Below are positions 6,404 to 13,458 of a stretch of DNA of 24,666 nucleotides, in pieces. The DNA comes from a virus: the IMG/VR virus record IMGVR_UViG_3300023238_000043, positions 1 to 24,666 of that record; one strand, 5' to 3'. The notes beneath the pieces were generated by a model. The model did no database searches, had not been told where the DNA came from, and was given only the letters and a program-made list of their open reading frames with translations. Numbering within the stretch: the first letter of the stretch is position 1; each line of letters begins with the position of its first letter. The position numbers were made by a program, and so were the translations under genes.

Positions 6404-6432
6404 ATTATAACATAGAACTTTAGGGATGTCAA
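6404..6432 (-). promoter_or_regulatory. Consensus sigma70-type promoter for gp45
   Basis: On the minus strand TTGACA (6432-6427), 17 bases, TATAAT (6409-6404), with TGT before the -10 giving an extended -10. The TGA within the -35 box (6431-6429) is also the gp46 stop codon. Confidence 0.9.
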
Positions 6433-8135
6433 GCGACTTTACTAAAGTTTTTCTCTTTAATGAATTCAATCTTTGAATCAAAGTATTGCTCCAGGATTGC
6501 TCCTTTATGACTGATAACAAAGATGCTAGAATCACCATCCATACTATCAATTATCTTAGTTAGGTTATCCACACCATCAGCATCAAGAGACGAATCGAAA
6601 GTTTCATCTAGTATCAACAGATTAGTGGCAACACTGTTCTTCATCTTAGCGATCATACGCCAGGTAAATAGTAACGCCAGATCGATGCGTTGCTTCTCGC
6701 CCTCAGAGAAAGAATCATACGAGAACGAATCACGGTGACGCGAACGAATAGTTTCTTTGAAAGTGTCATCTAGGTCAAACGAGACATAGAAGTCCAGAAT
6801 CTGGAGATACTGATTCGTTAGTTTATTAATGACAGGCAAGTACTGCTTAATGATTTTGGTTTTAATACCAGTATCTTTCAACAGTTCTGCTATAACAACA
6901 CCGTATGATCCTTCATCAGCAATCACAATATGCTCATCATGTAGAACTTGCTTACTCGCTTCGAGTTCTGCTTTTGCCTCTAATGCTTCATCAATACTTG
7001 CTGTCTCTTCATCAATCTTAATAAGATCATTCTGAAGAACTGACATACGTTTCTGCCACTCGTTCACTTGAGCATTACTGATATGTACATCATTAATGGC
7101 AGAGACTAGTTGCCTGCTATGTGTCTCTACACTTCCACGTCTATCGTCGAGTTCGTTGATTTTGGTGGACGCTTGGGTTCTACCTTCTTCGAGTTCTTCT
7201 CCCTTAGTTCGTGCGTGTGCTGTTTTTGTTGATTTAAGGGATTCTTCGATGTCCTGGTCACAGGTTGGACAGATGTCATTACTTTCATAGAATTTAATTT
7301 CCTTTGCAAGTTCTTTCTGTTTAACCTGAAACTGATGGTCGTACTTCTCGAACTCTACTCTCTGCTTGTTTATCTTAGCAAGTTGCGACTTTACCATTGC
7401 AAGTTCATGCTCAAGATCAGCAGTATTAGTTGCTATACGTTCATCAATCTTCTCGCCCAACTCAGTAATCTCTACCTGCTTCTTCTCTTTCTGTTCGGAA
7501 CTAAGTAGACGAAGTGTGTTTACATATCGTTCTTGGTTCTTAATCTTATCACGAATCAACTCTAACTGAACTTGATTAGTCCGACCCTTCTCACGTAGCA
7601 CAGACATACGCTCTTTAAGAATACCATTCATCTTAGAGAATACGTTAATGTCAAGTAGGTCTTCGATCACATCTCGTCTATGTTGAGCAGGGAGTTGCAT
7701 GAATGGAACAAATGAAGATGATCCAAGAACAACTATCTGGTGAAACGATTTGTGATTCAACTTCAGAATATTCTTCTCAAGTACTGATTGATACTCCTTG
7801 TTGTGACTGTCCTGATTGACCAGAACATTATCTTTCCATATCTCGAAAGTATTAGGTTTAATACCACGATGAATCTTATACTCACTTACACCAACAGAGA
7901 ACTCTACTTCAACTTCAGTTCCTTTATTGTTGATAGAATTGATCAACTGATTCTTCGTGATACTCCGATGTGCCTTACCGAACAGTGCGAATGACAGAGC
8001 ATCCAACATCGTAGACTTACCTGCACCGTTCTGACCTACTACAAGAGTAGACCTAGAACGATTCAGTTGGATCTCAGTGAAACTATCACCGGTCGATAAG
8101 AAATTCTTATATCTTAATGTTTTAAAAATAATCAT
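6429..8135 (-). CDS. 46: Recombination nuclease subunit gp46 (Rad50/SbcC-like)
   Basis: The 568-aa ABC/SMC-type ATPase has Walker A at residues 34-42 (GQNGAGKST), a long central coiled coil with the zinc hook C-P-T-C at 289-292, the signature F-S-E-G-E-K-Q-R at 476-483, Walker B L-L-I-L-D-E at 506-511, and the switch histidine in V-I-S-H-K-G. It pairs with gp47 (Mre11-like) to resect DNA ends, creating single strands for UvsX recombination-dependent replication and for host DNA breakdown. Length matches T4 gp46 (560 aa). ATG 8135 overlaps the gp47 stop in an ATGA junction, as expected for a fixed-ratio complex. Confidence 0.96.
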   Translation of the reverse strand: MIIFKTLRYKNFLSTGDSFTEIQLNRSRSTLVVGQNGAGKSTMLDALSFALFGKAHRSITKNQLINSINNKGTEVEVEFSVGVSEYKIHRGIKPNTFEIWKDNVLVNQDSHNKEYQSVLEKNILKLNHKSFHQIVVLGSSSFVPFMQLPAQHRRDVIEDLLDINVFSKMNGILKERMSVLREKGRTNQVQLELIRDKIKNQERYVNTLRLLSSEQKEKKQVEITELGEKIDERIATNTADLEHELAMVKSQLAKINKQRVEFEKYDHQFQVKQKELAKEIKFYESNDICPTCDQDIEESLKSTKTAHARTKGEELEEGRTQASTKINELDDRRGSVETHSRQLVSAINDVHISNAQVNEWQKRMSVLQNDLIKIDEETASIDEALEAKAELEASKQVLHDEHIVIADEGSYGVVIAELLKDTGIKTKIIKQYLPVINKLTNQYLQILDFYVSFDLDDTFKETIRSRHRDSFSYDSFSEGEKQRIDLALLFTWRMIAKMKNSVATNLLILDETFDSSLDADGVDNLTKIIDSMDGDSSIFVISHKGAILEQYFDSKIEFIKEKNFSKVA

Positions 8136-9205
8136 ACGATATCTAAGGTCTGTGCCTCAATCATTAATTGGTGAACTTCACTCTTGATCCGGTCTTTGTC
8201 TAAGACTGTATCTACAGCGTCTATGTAAGTATACAACAAATCCTCGGTAGAGTCAACATTTATTTTATCATCATCAACATCATTACCCATAAACTCTGAA
8301 AAGTTCTCTGCAATCTTCAGTTCATGTATCTGTTTCATCTGCAAACGATCCACAAACTTCTCGAACAATTTAGGTTTAGATTTGTTCACTACAACTAACT
8401 TAACATACTTATGGTCTACGTCAGGTAGTTCACCAATGCCATACTTGTAGTCTGCTTTCTCTACTGTATCATCATAGTATACACGTTCAAAGATACGTAG
8501 TGGATTATGTACAGGTGTCAGTTCACGAGTGTCTGTGTCCAGGACATGAAAGTACTTAGGATCATGCGCATCAGACCAGAAGAACTCGTACTGTGACCCA
8601 AGATAATGAATCGGTCCTTGCTGTGACTTAGTATGAAAATGACCAGATAGAACCATTTCGAATCTATCGAACGTCGATGATTTCATACCATGTACACAAG
8701 GAATGCCCGCTTGCATCTCAAACCCTTCTAACTCCAAGTGCGCACCTACATGAGATGCTTTACACGTAGCAAGAAACTCCATCGTGTGCTTTTCGTTATC
8801 TTGGTTTATCCACGGAACAAGTGCAAAATCAAGACCATCATAATTAACAACAGTAGGTTTTTCGATGATACGAACCTCTGCCATATAATGTCCGAGTAGT
8901 TCTTTTAGAGCATTCAGTTGATTCGTGTTCTTGTAGTACACATCGTGATTGCCAGGAATAATGTCCATGTGTATTTTATACTCACGGAGTTTCTCTAGGA
9001 ATATCTTACGATTGTGTTCTAGTGCCTTAAAGTTAATGGTCTTTCTGTTCTCATAATAATCACCAAGATGCACAATCTTAGTAATCCCGTTCTCTTTCAG
9101 ATATGGAAAGAACACATCACGATAGAATCTCTCTTGATAGTCCATAAAGACTTCAGAAGAATTTCGTACACCGCAATGCGTATCATTTAGGAAAGCAATC
9201 TTCAA
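8132..9205 (-). CDS. 47: Recombination endonuclease subunit gp47 (Mre11/SbcD-like)
   Basis: The 357-aa calcineurin-type phosphodiesterase has all metal-binding motifs in order: D8-x-H10 (NDTHCG), G-D49 (HLGDYYE), G-N86-H87-D (IPGNHD), a later HVGAH, and G-H-F-H (SGHFHTKS). Together with gp46 it forms the end-resecting nuclease. T4 gp47 is 339 aa. The ATG at 9205 is three bases after the gp55 stop, and its stop overlaps the gp46 start, so 55, 47 and 46 form one transcription unit. The C-terminal part is less conserved and likely carries the gp46 contact. Confidence 0.96.
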   Translation of the reverse strand: MKIAFLNDTHCGVRNSSEVFMDYQERFYRDVFFPYLKENGITKIVHLGDYYENRKTINFKALEHNRKIFLEKLREYKIHMDIIPGNHDVYYKNTNQLNALKELLGHYMAEVRIIEKPTVVNYDGLDFALVPWINQDNEKHTMEFLATCKASHVGAHLELEGFEMQAGIPCVHGMKSSTFDRFEMVLSGHFHTKSQQGPIHYLGSQYEFFWSDAHDPKYFHVLDTDTRELTPVHNPLRIFERVYYDDTVEKADYKYGIGELPDVDHKYVKLVVVNKSKPKLFEKFVDRLQMKQIHELKIAENFSEFMGNDVDDDKINVDSTEDLLYTYIDAVDTVLDKDRIKSEVHQLMIEAQTLDIV

Positions 9206-9208
9206 ACT

Positions 9209-9820
9209 CTAGTCCTCAAAATGATCTGATAAGTCCGAATCAACAGAGCGACTTCGACGTTTGCGCTTATTGTCTTTGGCATACTCTTTAATGAGTCTAT
9301 CATTGGACTTAACATAGTCGATTCTACCACGCAATTCTTCGACAAATGCTTGGGTCTGCTGTTGTACTCCAGCGTCAAGCAATTCACTACTCACCATCTC
9401 TGACAAACCACTCTCTGACAGATAGCGAATCTTGATGTCTTGTTGCTTCTTCTCTTTCTCAATACGACGAAGAAATGCATACCAACTAATCTGTGTGAAG
9501 TATGCGAATGCATTAGGTTTACCAGTTCGTGTAGCAGTCTCCAGATTGTAGTTTTCAATTGCTTTGAGGCAGTTTTCTACAGCATCCATTACCATTTCTT
9601 CGCGATACGTATATCGGACGAAGTTAGATTTGTGTGATAGTCCTTCACATATCTTTAAAAAGCATTCCGCAATGTAGTTAGTGACGATTGGCGGTACTTC
9701 GCCTCTCGCTACTGCGGCATTCTTAGATGCAACATAGTCTACTACCGACTGTGAGAACAGAGCATTATTAACGTAATGTGGTTTCTCTTTCGGTTTTAGT
9801 TTCTTTGTTGGTTCTTTCAT
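9209..9820 (-). CDS. 55: Late-transcription sigma factor gp55
   Basis: The 203-aa protein resembles T4 gp55 (185 aa) in its central sigma-2-like region: YREEMVMDAVENCLKAIENYN, then PNAFAYFTQISWYAFLRRIEKEKK. This matches the T4 segment with [22 protein letters not shown]. gp55 directs RNA polymerase to TATAAATA promoters, five of which are in this window. Its C-terminus is a basic stretch (DNKRKRRSRS) followed by S-D-L-S-D-H-F-E-D. This fits the acidic/hydrophobic tail by which T4 gp55 docks on the gp45 clamp. A perfect sigma70-type promoter inside the upstream gene (9872-9900) drives it, with a leader of about 45 bases. The ribosome site is weak (GAGTAAG). Confidence 0.92.
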   Translation of the reverse strand: MKEPTKKLKPKEKPHYVNNALFSQSVVDYVASKNAAVARGEVPPIVTNYIAECFLKICEGLSHKSNFVRYTYREEMVMDAVENCLKAIENYNLETATRTGKPNAFAYFTQISWYAFLRRIEKEKKQQDIKIRYLSESGLSEMVSSELLDAGVQQQTQAFVEELRGRIDYVKSNDRLIKEYAKDNKRKRRSRSVDSDLSDHFED

Positions 9821-9838
9821 TATCTTTGCTTACTCGGG

Positions 9839-10297
9839 TTAGTTGTGGATTGGTATGTTCTTGTTAGGACCATTATACACTGCTTCGTTTTGATTGTCAA
9901 CCACTCTCTGTCTTAAATCAGAAGAAGAGAATCTATGGGATCTTTCATTGAAGTAGATGTGCATACCGCGCTTGCGACAGAGGTCTCTGCCAGTGAACTC
10001 TTTGTCTTTGTACTCTTCGCCAAGTATACGCACATCTATATCGTACATAGAAAGAATGTCAAGAAGGTCACGCTCGGTGCTGTAGGGAACAATCTCGTCA
10101 ACATACGAACACGCTTGAAGTTGCGTGTAGCGTTCAACGATGGTTTGGATGGGTGCGTTCTTTTCGGGGCGATCTAGTTGAGGGTCAACTTGAAGTCCTA
10201 CTATAAGATATTCACATTGTTCTTTTGCGTTGCGGAGCATCTGTACGTGACCAGCATGTAGCAGATCGAATGCCGAGCAAGTGAAACCAATTTTCAT
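9839..10297 (-). CDS. Cytidylyltransferase-like nucleotidyltransferase
   Basis: The 152-aa protein has the HxGH nucleotidyltransferase signature in G-F-T-C-S-A-F-D-L-L-H-A-G-H (about residues 4-17), followed by M-L-R-N-A-K. The C-terminal block R-x-S-S-S-D-L-R-Q-R-V resembles the ISSTxLRxRI motif of TagD and RfaE-type enzymes. The family joins CTP (or ATP) to glycerol phosphate or sugar phosphate to make activated precursors. The exact substrate cannot be decided. A perfect sigma70-type promoter (10330-10358) starts it. The codons near the 3' end (VVDNQNEAVYN) also encode the gp55 promoter, so this stretch carries a double constraint. Similar genes sit near gene 55 in marine T4-type phages. 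Confidence 0.85.
   Translation of the reverse strand: MKIGFTCSAFDLLHAGHVQMLRNAKEQCEYLIVGLQVDPQLDRPEKNAPIQTIVERYTQLQACSYVDEIVPYSTERDLLDILSMYDIDVRILGEEYKDKEFTGRDLCRKRGMHIYFNERSHRFSSSDLRQRVVDNQNEAVYNGPNKNIPIHN
9872..9900 (-). promoter_or_regulatory. Consensus sigma70-type promoter for gp55-47-46
   Basis: On the minus strand TTGACA (9900-9895), 17 bases, TATAAT (9877-9872). It lies wholly inside the end of the cytidylyltransferase coding sequence. The predicted start near 9865 is about 45 bases before the gp55 ATG. Confidence 0.85.
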
Positions 10298-10329
10298 TAT
10301 ATAATGCCATTTCGTTTAATATAGAGTCC

Positions 10330-10358
10330 ATTATACACTATTAATGAACGATTGTCAA
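10330..10358 (-). promoter_or_regulatory. Consensus sigma70-type promoter for the cytidylyltransferase gene
   Basis: On the minus strand TTGACA (10358-10353), 17 bases, TATAAT (10335-10330). The predicted start near 10323 leaves a leader of about 26 bases before ATG 10297. It lies back to back with the plus-strand promoter at 10385-10413 inside the same 158-base gene-free gap. Confidence 0.9.
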
Positions 10359-10362
10359 GAAG

Positions 10363-10399
10363 TAAAAATAATTAAAGAAAAAGGTTGACATCCTTTCTC
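10363..10399 (-). terminator. Probable terminator after the uvsY-uvsW-161 aa unit
   Basis: On the minus strand GAGAAAGG (10399-10392) pairs with CCTTTTTC (10384-10377), 8 pairs including one G-U, around a 7-base loop. A T-rich tract follows (TTTAATTATTTTT, ending near 10364). It stands just before the -35 box of the next promoter. The plus-strand -35 box TTGACA falls exactly in the loop. Confidence 0.55.
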
Positions 10400-10413
10400 A
10401 TTTATAGTATAAT
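10385..10413 (+). promoter_or_regulatory. Perfect-consensus sigma70-type promoter pointing rightward (antisense)
   Basis: On the plus strand TTGACA (10385-10390), 17 bases, TATAAT (10408-10413). The predicted start is near 10420. No rightward gene lies downstream. Only a 9-codon frame (ATG 10423) is close, and beyond 10456 the RNA would be antisense to the 161-aa gene and uvsW. Sequence match is exact; function is inferred. Confidence 0.65.
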
Positions 10414-10455
10414 GCACTTAGAATGTTTTTAATCATAAAAAAACTCTTTTGACAC

Positions 10456-10941
10456 TCAGTGAACAATATCGTCATCTGTTGGATTAGACTTTAAGAAAGG
10501 AAACTGTACAACATTAGATCCGTCTTTGCTCATCACTCGTTTCATAGACTGTTCTAAGCGTCCTCTATTTTTATCTAAGTTTCTTTGGTACTCTGCTTCC
10601 GCTTCCGCAACTTCTTCGTCACGCTCAAAGGCAACAGCATTCATTTCTTCTACAGCATAAACATACTCAGAGGCAAGGTGCTTGCTAGGACGATTGCTCG
10701 TAATTACATGACTCATATTCATTACCATATATTCTTTCTCGCCCTCACAAAAATTGACAAAGGGGCGAAACATAAAGACACTCTCGCCAGACTCGTTCAT
10801 TTGTCCGTTCACTATCTGCATAACATTCTTAATAATAATTTCATTAATAGCGGGGTCAGCAGGATCGTTCCACTCCAAAACTTCACAAACTATTTCATGA
10901 CCACTACTTAACTTAAACTGAGCAAAATCTATTTCGTTCAT
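10456..10941 (-). CDS. 161-aa protein of unknown function, possible Sm-like N-domain
   Basis: ATG 10941 overlaps the uvsW stop by one base (TAATG), so it is cotranscribed and coupled. Residues 1-80 are beta-rich, with F-K-L-S-S-G-H-E-I-V-C-E-V-L near the start and later E-Y-M-V-M-N-M-S-H-V-I. The short-strand pattern with a G-x-E-I turn recalls Sm/LSm-like folds, but this is a weak analogy. Residues 95-130 are charged and helical (alternating E, A, R, K), and the tail is acidic. There is no catalytic motif, membrane segment or signal peptide. Its place after uvsY and uvsW suggests early expression with recombination functions. It could bind nucleic acid; I do not claim it. Confidence 0.7.
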   Translation of the reverse strand: MNEIDFAQFKLSSGHEIVCEVLEWNDPADPAINEIIIKNVMQIVNGQMNESGESVFMFRPFVNFCEGEKEYMVMNMSHVITSNRPSKHLASEYVYAVEEMNAVAFERDEEVAEAEAEYQRNLDKNRGRLEQSMKRVMSKDGSNVVQFPFLKSNPTDDDIVH

Positions 10942-12416
10942 TATATATCAACCTGTGTTATCTTATAGGGGAACTTCTCACTAGTATATATCTTTATTCT
11001 TTCTGCACTATGGCGAAGAGTAAAGTTTGCTTTCTTACCTATATGTAGATCATCTGCTATATCATATAATTTAGCAGTTGAACCATCATCACTCTGCCTT
11101 AACCCACGCCCGATAGACTGGAGTACACGTATCTGAGACTTGCTCGGAGACGCGAATATAATGTTGTGCAGATTTCGAATGTTAATACCAGTAGAAAAAG
11201 TGCCAAGAGAGGCAACAATGATACAATTATTATGCTTATCAACGATATTACGGATCTGCTCTCTATCTGCTGTCTTCGTCTCCCCACTAACATAGAATAT
11301 CCTTTGTCCTTCTTTAAGTTTATCTTCTACTAAATCACGTAGAACTTTACCATGTCTATCAACCAAGTTGAATAGTACTAGCGTATTTCCTTTCTGACTG
11401 ACAGCAAGGTTTGCAATAAAGTTATTGCGCTTCTCGTATGATACAATGAAATCAATCTCTTCTTGGTAAGTCCTGCCTTCGGTCAACTTACAAAACTCTT
11501 CGGCATACTTCAGTAGTATGATATCAATATCCAGTTTTGCTAATGTCTCATTTTCTTGTAGTGCGTGTGTAGTAGTAACACGATGTACTGGACCAAATAG
11601 TCCCTCTAGTACTAACTTATGTACTTGAGTACCGTCGAGTGTACCTGTTGTTCCCCACCTGTACTCAGCATTCTTTGCTTTGTTCATAATAGATGATAAA
11701 GACTTCGACTTGAATCCATGTACTTCATCACCAAAGATAGCACCATAGTCTTCAAACCAAACTGGGTGTAACTTATAGATGGACTGCCATGTTGTGACAA
11801 CAATACGCTTATCAGTCTCTTTATCTTTACCAGAGTAAATCTTATGTACTTCGTTATCTACATCCATTCCGTATGATTTAAAGTCAGCATACATCTGCTC
11901 AACAAGAGAAGTTGTCGGAACAATAACAAGAATCTTCTTATCATGATTCACCATGTACCATTGCATTAGCAGATAGATGATAAAGGATTTACCAGAACCA
12001 GTCGGTGATATTAGAATGCATCGCTTATATGTGATTGCATGTGTTATAGCATCATACTGATAGTCGCGAGGTTTGAATGGAATACCTAAAGTATCCATCC
12101 AATTCATGGTCTCTACGTGATTGACTTTGTTAGTTTCGTACGGGAAACCGTAAGGACCTTCGTCCACCTTGATGCCATACCCACGTTGCATAGCAAACTT
12201 CTTTATAGCATAGTATAACCCTGCATTGATCTGTCCTGTGTTACGATCCAGCATTCTTATCTTGCCGTCCCACAACCGCTTCTTTACAGCGGGCATGAAC
12301 TTCGCGCCAGGAACTTCAAATGTAAAGTGTTCACTCAATTCATGGACCACATCAGGGTCACACTCCACCAATTGGAGCATCGAGTAATCTTTCATTTTCA
12401 GGGTTATTGTTTGCAT
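10941..12416 (-). CDS. uvsW: Recombination helicase UvsW
   Basis: The 491-aa superfamily-2 helicase has a P-R-D-Y-Q-Y-D-A motif at about 116-123, Walker A at 137-144 (SPTGSGKS), DExH box D-E-V-H at 230-233, motif III G-T-T-G-T-L at 255-260, and motif VI S-I-G-R-G-L-R-Q near residue 436. The N-terminal 90 residues match the small DNA-binding domain of T4 UvsW (KKRLWDGKIRMLDRNTGQINAGL). UvsW unwinds D-loops, R-loops and branched DNA and regresses forks, moving T4 from origin-dependent to recombination-dependent replication. ATG 12416 follows the uvsY stop with no spacer, with CAGGATT as ribosome site. Confidence 0.95.
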   Translation of the reverse strand: MQTITLKMKDYSMLQLVECDPDVVHELSEHFTFEVPGAKFMPAVKKRLWDGKIRMLDRNTGQINAGLYYAIKKFAMQRGYGIKVDEGPYGFPYETNKVNHVETMNWMDTLGIPFKPRDYQYDAITHAITYKRCILISPTGSGKSFIIYLLMQWYMVNHDKKILVIVPTTSLVEQMYADFKSYGMDVDNEVHKIYSGKDKETDKRIVVTTWQSIYKLHPVWFEDYGAIFGDEVHGFKSKSLSSIMNKAKNAEYRWGTTGTLDGTQVHKLVLEGLFGPVHRVTTTHALQENETLAKLDIDIILLKYAEEFCKLTEGRTYQEEIDFIVSYEKRNNFIANLAVSQKGNTLVLFNLVDRHGKVLRDLVEDKLKEGQRIFYVSGETKTADREQIRNIVDKHNNCIIVASLGTFSTGINIRNLHNIIFASPSKSQIRVLQSIGRGLRQSDDGSTAKLYDIADDLHIGKKANFTLRHSAERIKIYTSEKFPYKITQVDI

Positions 12417-12860
12417 TTAGAATCCTGCTTCAAATTGCTTCCATCGTATCATATTTCCGATTGTCTGGTGTCGCCACTTAATGTTCTCGACGATTTCTTT
12501 CAACACATCGATTAGTTCTTTTATATATGTGATCCTTGCTTCGCTCTTCATGATCTCGGGATCAGAGTTATAGTAGTAATCCATTTCCCCTTTAAGAATC
12601 TTCAGACCATCAAAGGGATCAGGATTCCATCCCTTCTTCTCGATCACTTCACGAGACATCTTACCTTGGTAATATAACCACTTATCTTTAAGTAGTAATT
12701 TCTGCTTGAACTCCACATCCTTTAACTTCAGGCGCGAGTCAGAGAGTAATGTTAGATACTTAGCATGGAGACGTGGTGTCTCCTGGGAACTAACGTCTAA
12801 TTGGTTAAACTCAATTTCACAGTCTTTCGTCCATTCTTGTAGAACAGTTTGTAAATCCAT
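12417..12860 (-). CDS. uvsY: Recombination mediator UvsY
   Basis: The 147-aa helical protein is similar in size and pattern to T4 UvsY (137 aa). It has L-H-A-K-Y-L-T-L-L-S-D near the start, a central L-L-K-D-K-W-L-Y-Y-Q-G-K, and the ending I-R-W-K-Q-F-E-A-G-F, matching the T4 ending with R-A-F-E-A-G-K. UvsY helps load UvsX recombinase on single-stranded DNA covered by gp32. It starts its own unit, with a sigma70-type promoter at 12899-12927 and an AAGGTGA ribosome site. uvsY and uvsW are neighbours in T4 too, here with uvsY first. uvsX is not in the window. Confidence 0.93.
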   Translation of the reverse strand: MDLQTVLQEWTKDCEIEFNQLDVSSQETPRLHAKYLTLLSDSRLKLKDVEFKQKLLLKDKWLYYQGKMSREVIEKKGWNPDPFDGLKILKGEMDYYYNSDPEIMKSEARITYIKELIDVLKEIVENIKWRHQTIGNMIRWKQFEAGF

Positions 12861-12873
12861 AATATTTCACCTT

Positions 12874-12896
12874 AAAAAATGTAGTTATTAACTACA
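12874..12896 (-). terminator. Terminator of the tail-tube paralogue gene, overlapping uvsY start
   Basis: On the minus strand TGTAGTT (12896-12890) pairs with AACTACA (12886-12880), 7 bp with a 3-base loop, followed by six Ts (12879-12874). The stem is AT-rich, so strength is moderate. The uvsY promoter would start RNA near 12892, inside the 5' arm, which breaks the stem in uvsY mRNA. Confidence 0.6.
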
Positions 12897-12898
12897 CT

Positions 12899-12927
12899 AT
12901 TGTATCATACAAAATCAAAATAGTCAA
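12899..12927 (-). promoter_or_regulatory. Sigma70-type promoter for uvsY-uvsW
   Basis: On the minus strand TTGACT (12927-12922), 17 bases, TACAAT (12904-12899), with TGA before the -10 as an extended -10. That TGA (12907-12905) is the stop codon of the upstream structural gene. One mismatch in each box. Confidence 0.7.
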
Positions 12928-13414
12928 ACTTAAACGATATAGGGAACGTAATAAACTGCCCATCGCTAGTTGAAGCAAAAGTAATGTCACCTAATGATAT
13001 AGGAAATGAGTTGACATACTTCAGTTCTCTTGCAACATTATTGCCGCTAGTCAGCACTGCTACTCTAATATCACAGTAGTGTGCAATGTCTTGGATCGCA
13101 CCACCCGCCAGAAGTCTACCAGTATTAGGTCTGTGTGGCGTTTCAACCATTCTTTCCATCCACTGAAACAATTCTTCGTAGACATTCATTTTCTCATCCA
13201 TTAGAATATCCATGGACAATGTGCCGAATGCAACTGTATCGCCCGTCAATGCAACAGACGCTCTACGATACGGCACATCAACAGCATTCATCTCCATAGA
13301 GGGATGCATCACTTGCTGTGCGTAGAATTGTAAATTAGGAAAGTTCTCACGAGATACTGTGATCTTAAATCCAGTTGGTGCGAGATAGTTAGTATCGCAT
13401 GTAAAGTCTGCCAT
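12905..13414 (-). CDS. Second tail-tube-fold virion protein (gp19-like paralogue)
   Basis: The 169-aa protein aligns by eye with the gp19 copy at 20234-19707: V-P-Y-R followed by A-L-T-G-D-T against V-P-F-R followed by K-I-A-G-D-R, then a strand, then V-Y-E-E-L-F-Q-W-M against V-R-D-A-F-E-R-W-M. Both end in a strand with Y-F/Y-W (F-K-F-D-Y-F-D-F here). T4-type phages build the tube from gp19 and start it with gp19-fold proteins gp48 and gp54, so this may be a tube or tube-initiator/baseplate component. Which one is not decidable here. A late promoter (13440-13447) and a GGAGT ribosome site precede ATG 13414. Its stop lies in the uvsY promoter. Confidence 0.78.
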   Translation of the reverse strand: MADFTCDTNYLAPTGFKITVSRENFPNLQFYAQQVMHPSMEMNAVDVPYRRASVALTGDTVAFGTLSMDILMDEKMNVYEELFQWMERMVETPHRPNTGRLLAGGAIQDIAHYCDIRVAVLTSGNNVARELKYVNSFPISLGDITFASTSDGQFITFPISFKFDYFDFV

Positions 13415-13439
13415 TGTTTCTTACTCCAGTTTATACAGA

Positions 13440-13447
13440 TATTTATA
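13440..13447 (-). promoter_or_regulatory. T4-type late promoter for the tail-tube paralogue
   Basis: Exact TATAAATA on the minus strand, 26 bases before ATG 13414. With T4 spacing the transcript starts near 13434, leaving a 20-base leader that contains CTGGAGT. Confidence 0.85.
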
Positions 13448-13458
13448 CAAGTTTTAAC

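Noticed and set aside
10585-10911. 108-codon open frame on the plus strand downstream of the rightward promoter
   Set aside because: It is fully antisense to the 161-aa gene, has no ribosome site, and its composition (runs of F, H, N, I) is that of a shadow frame.
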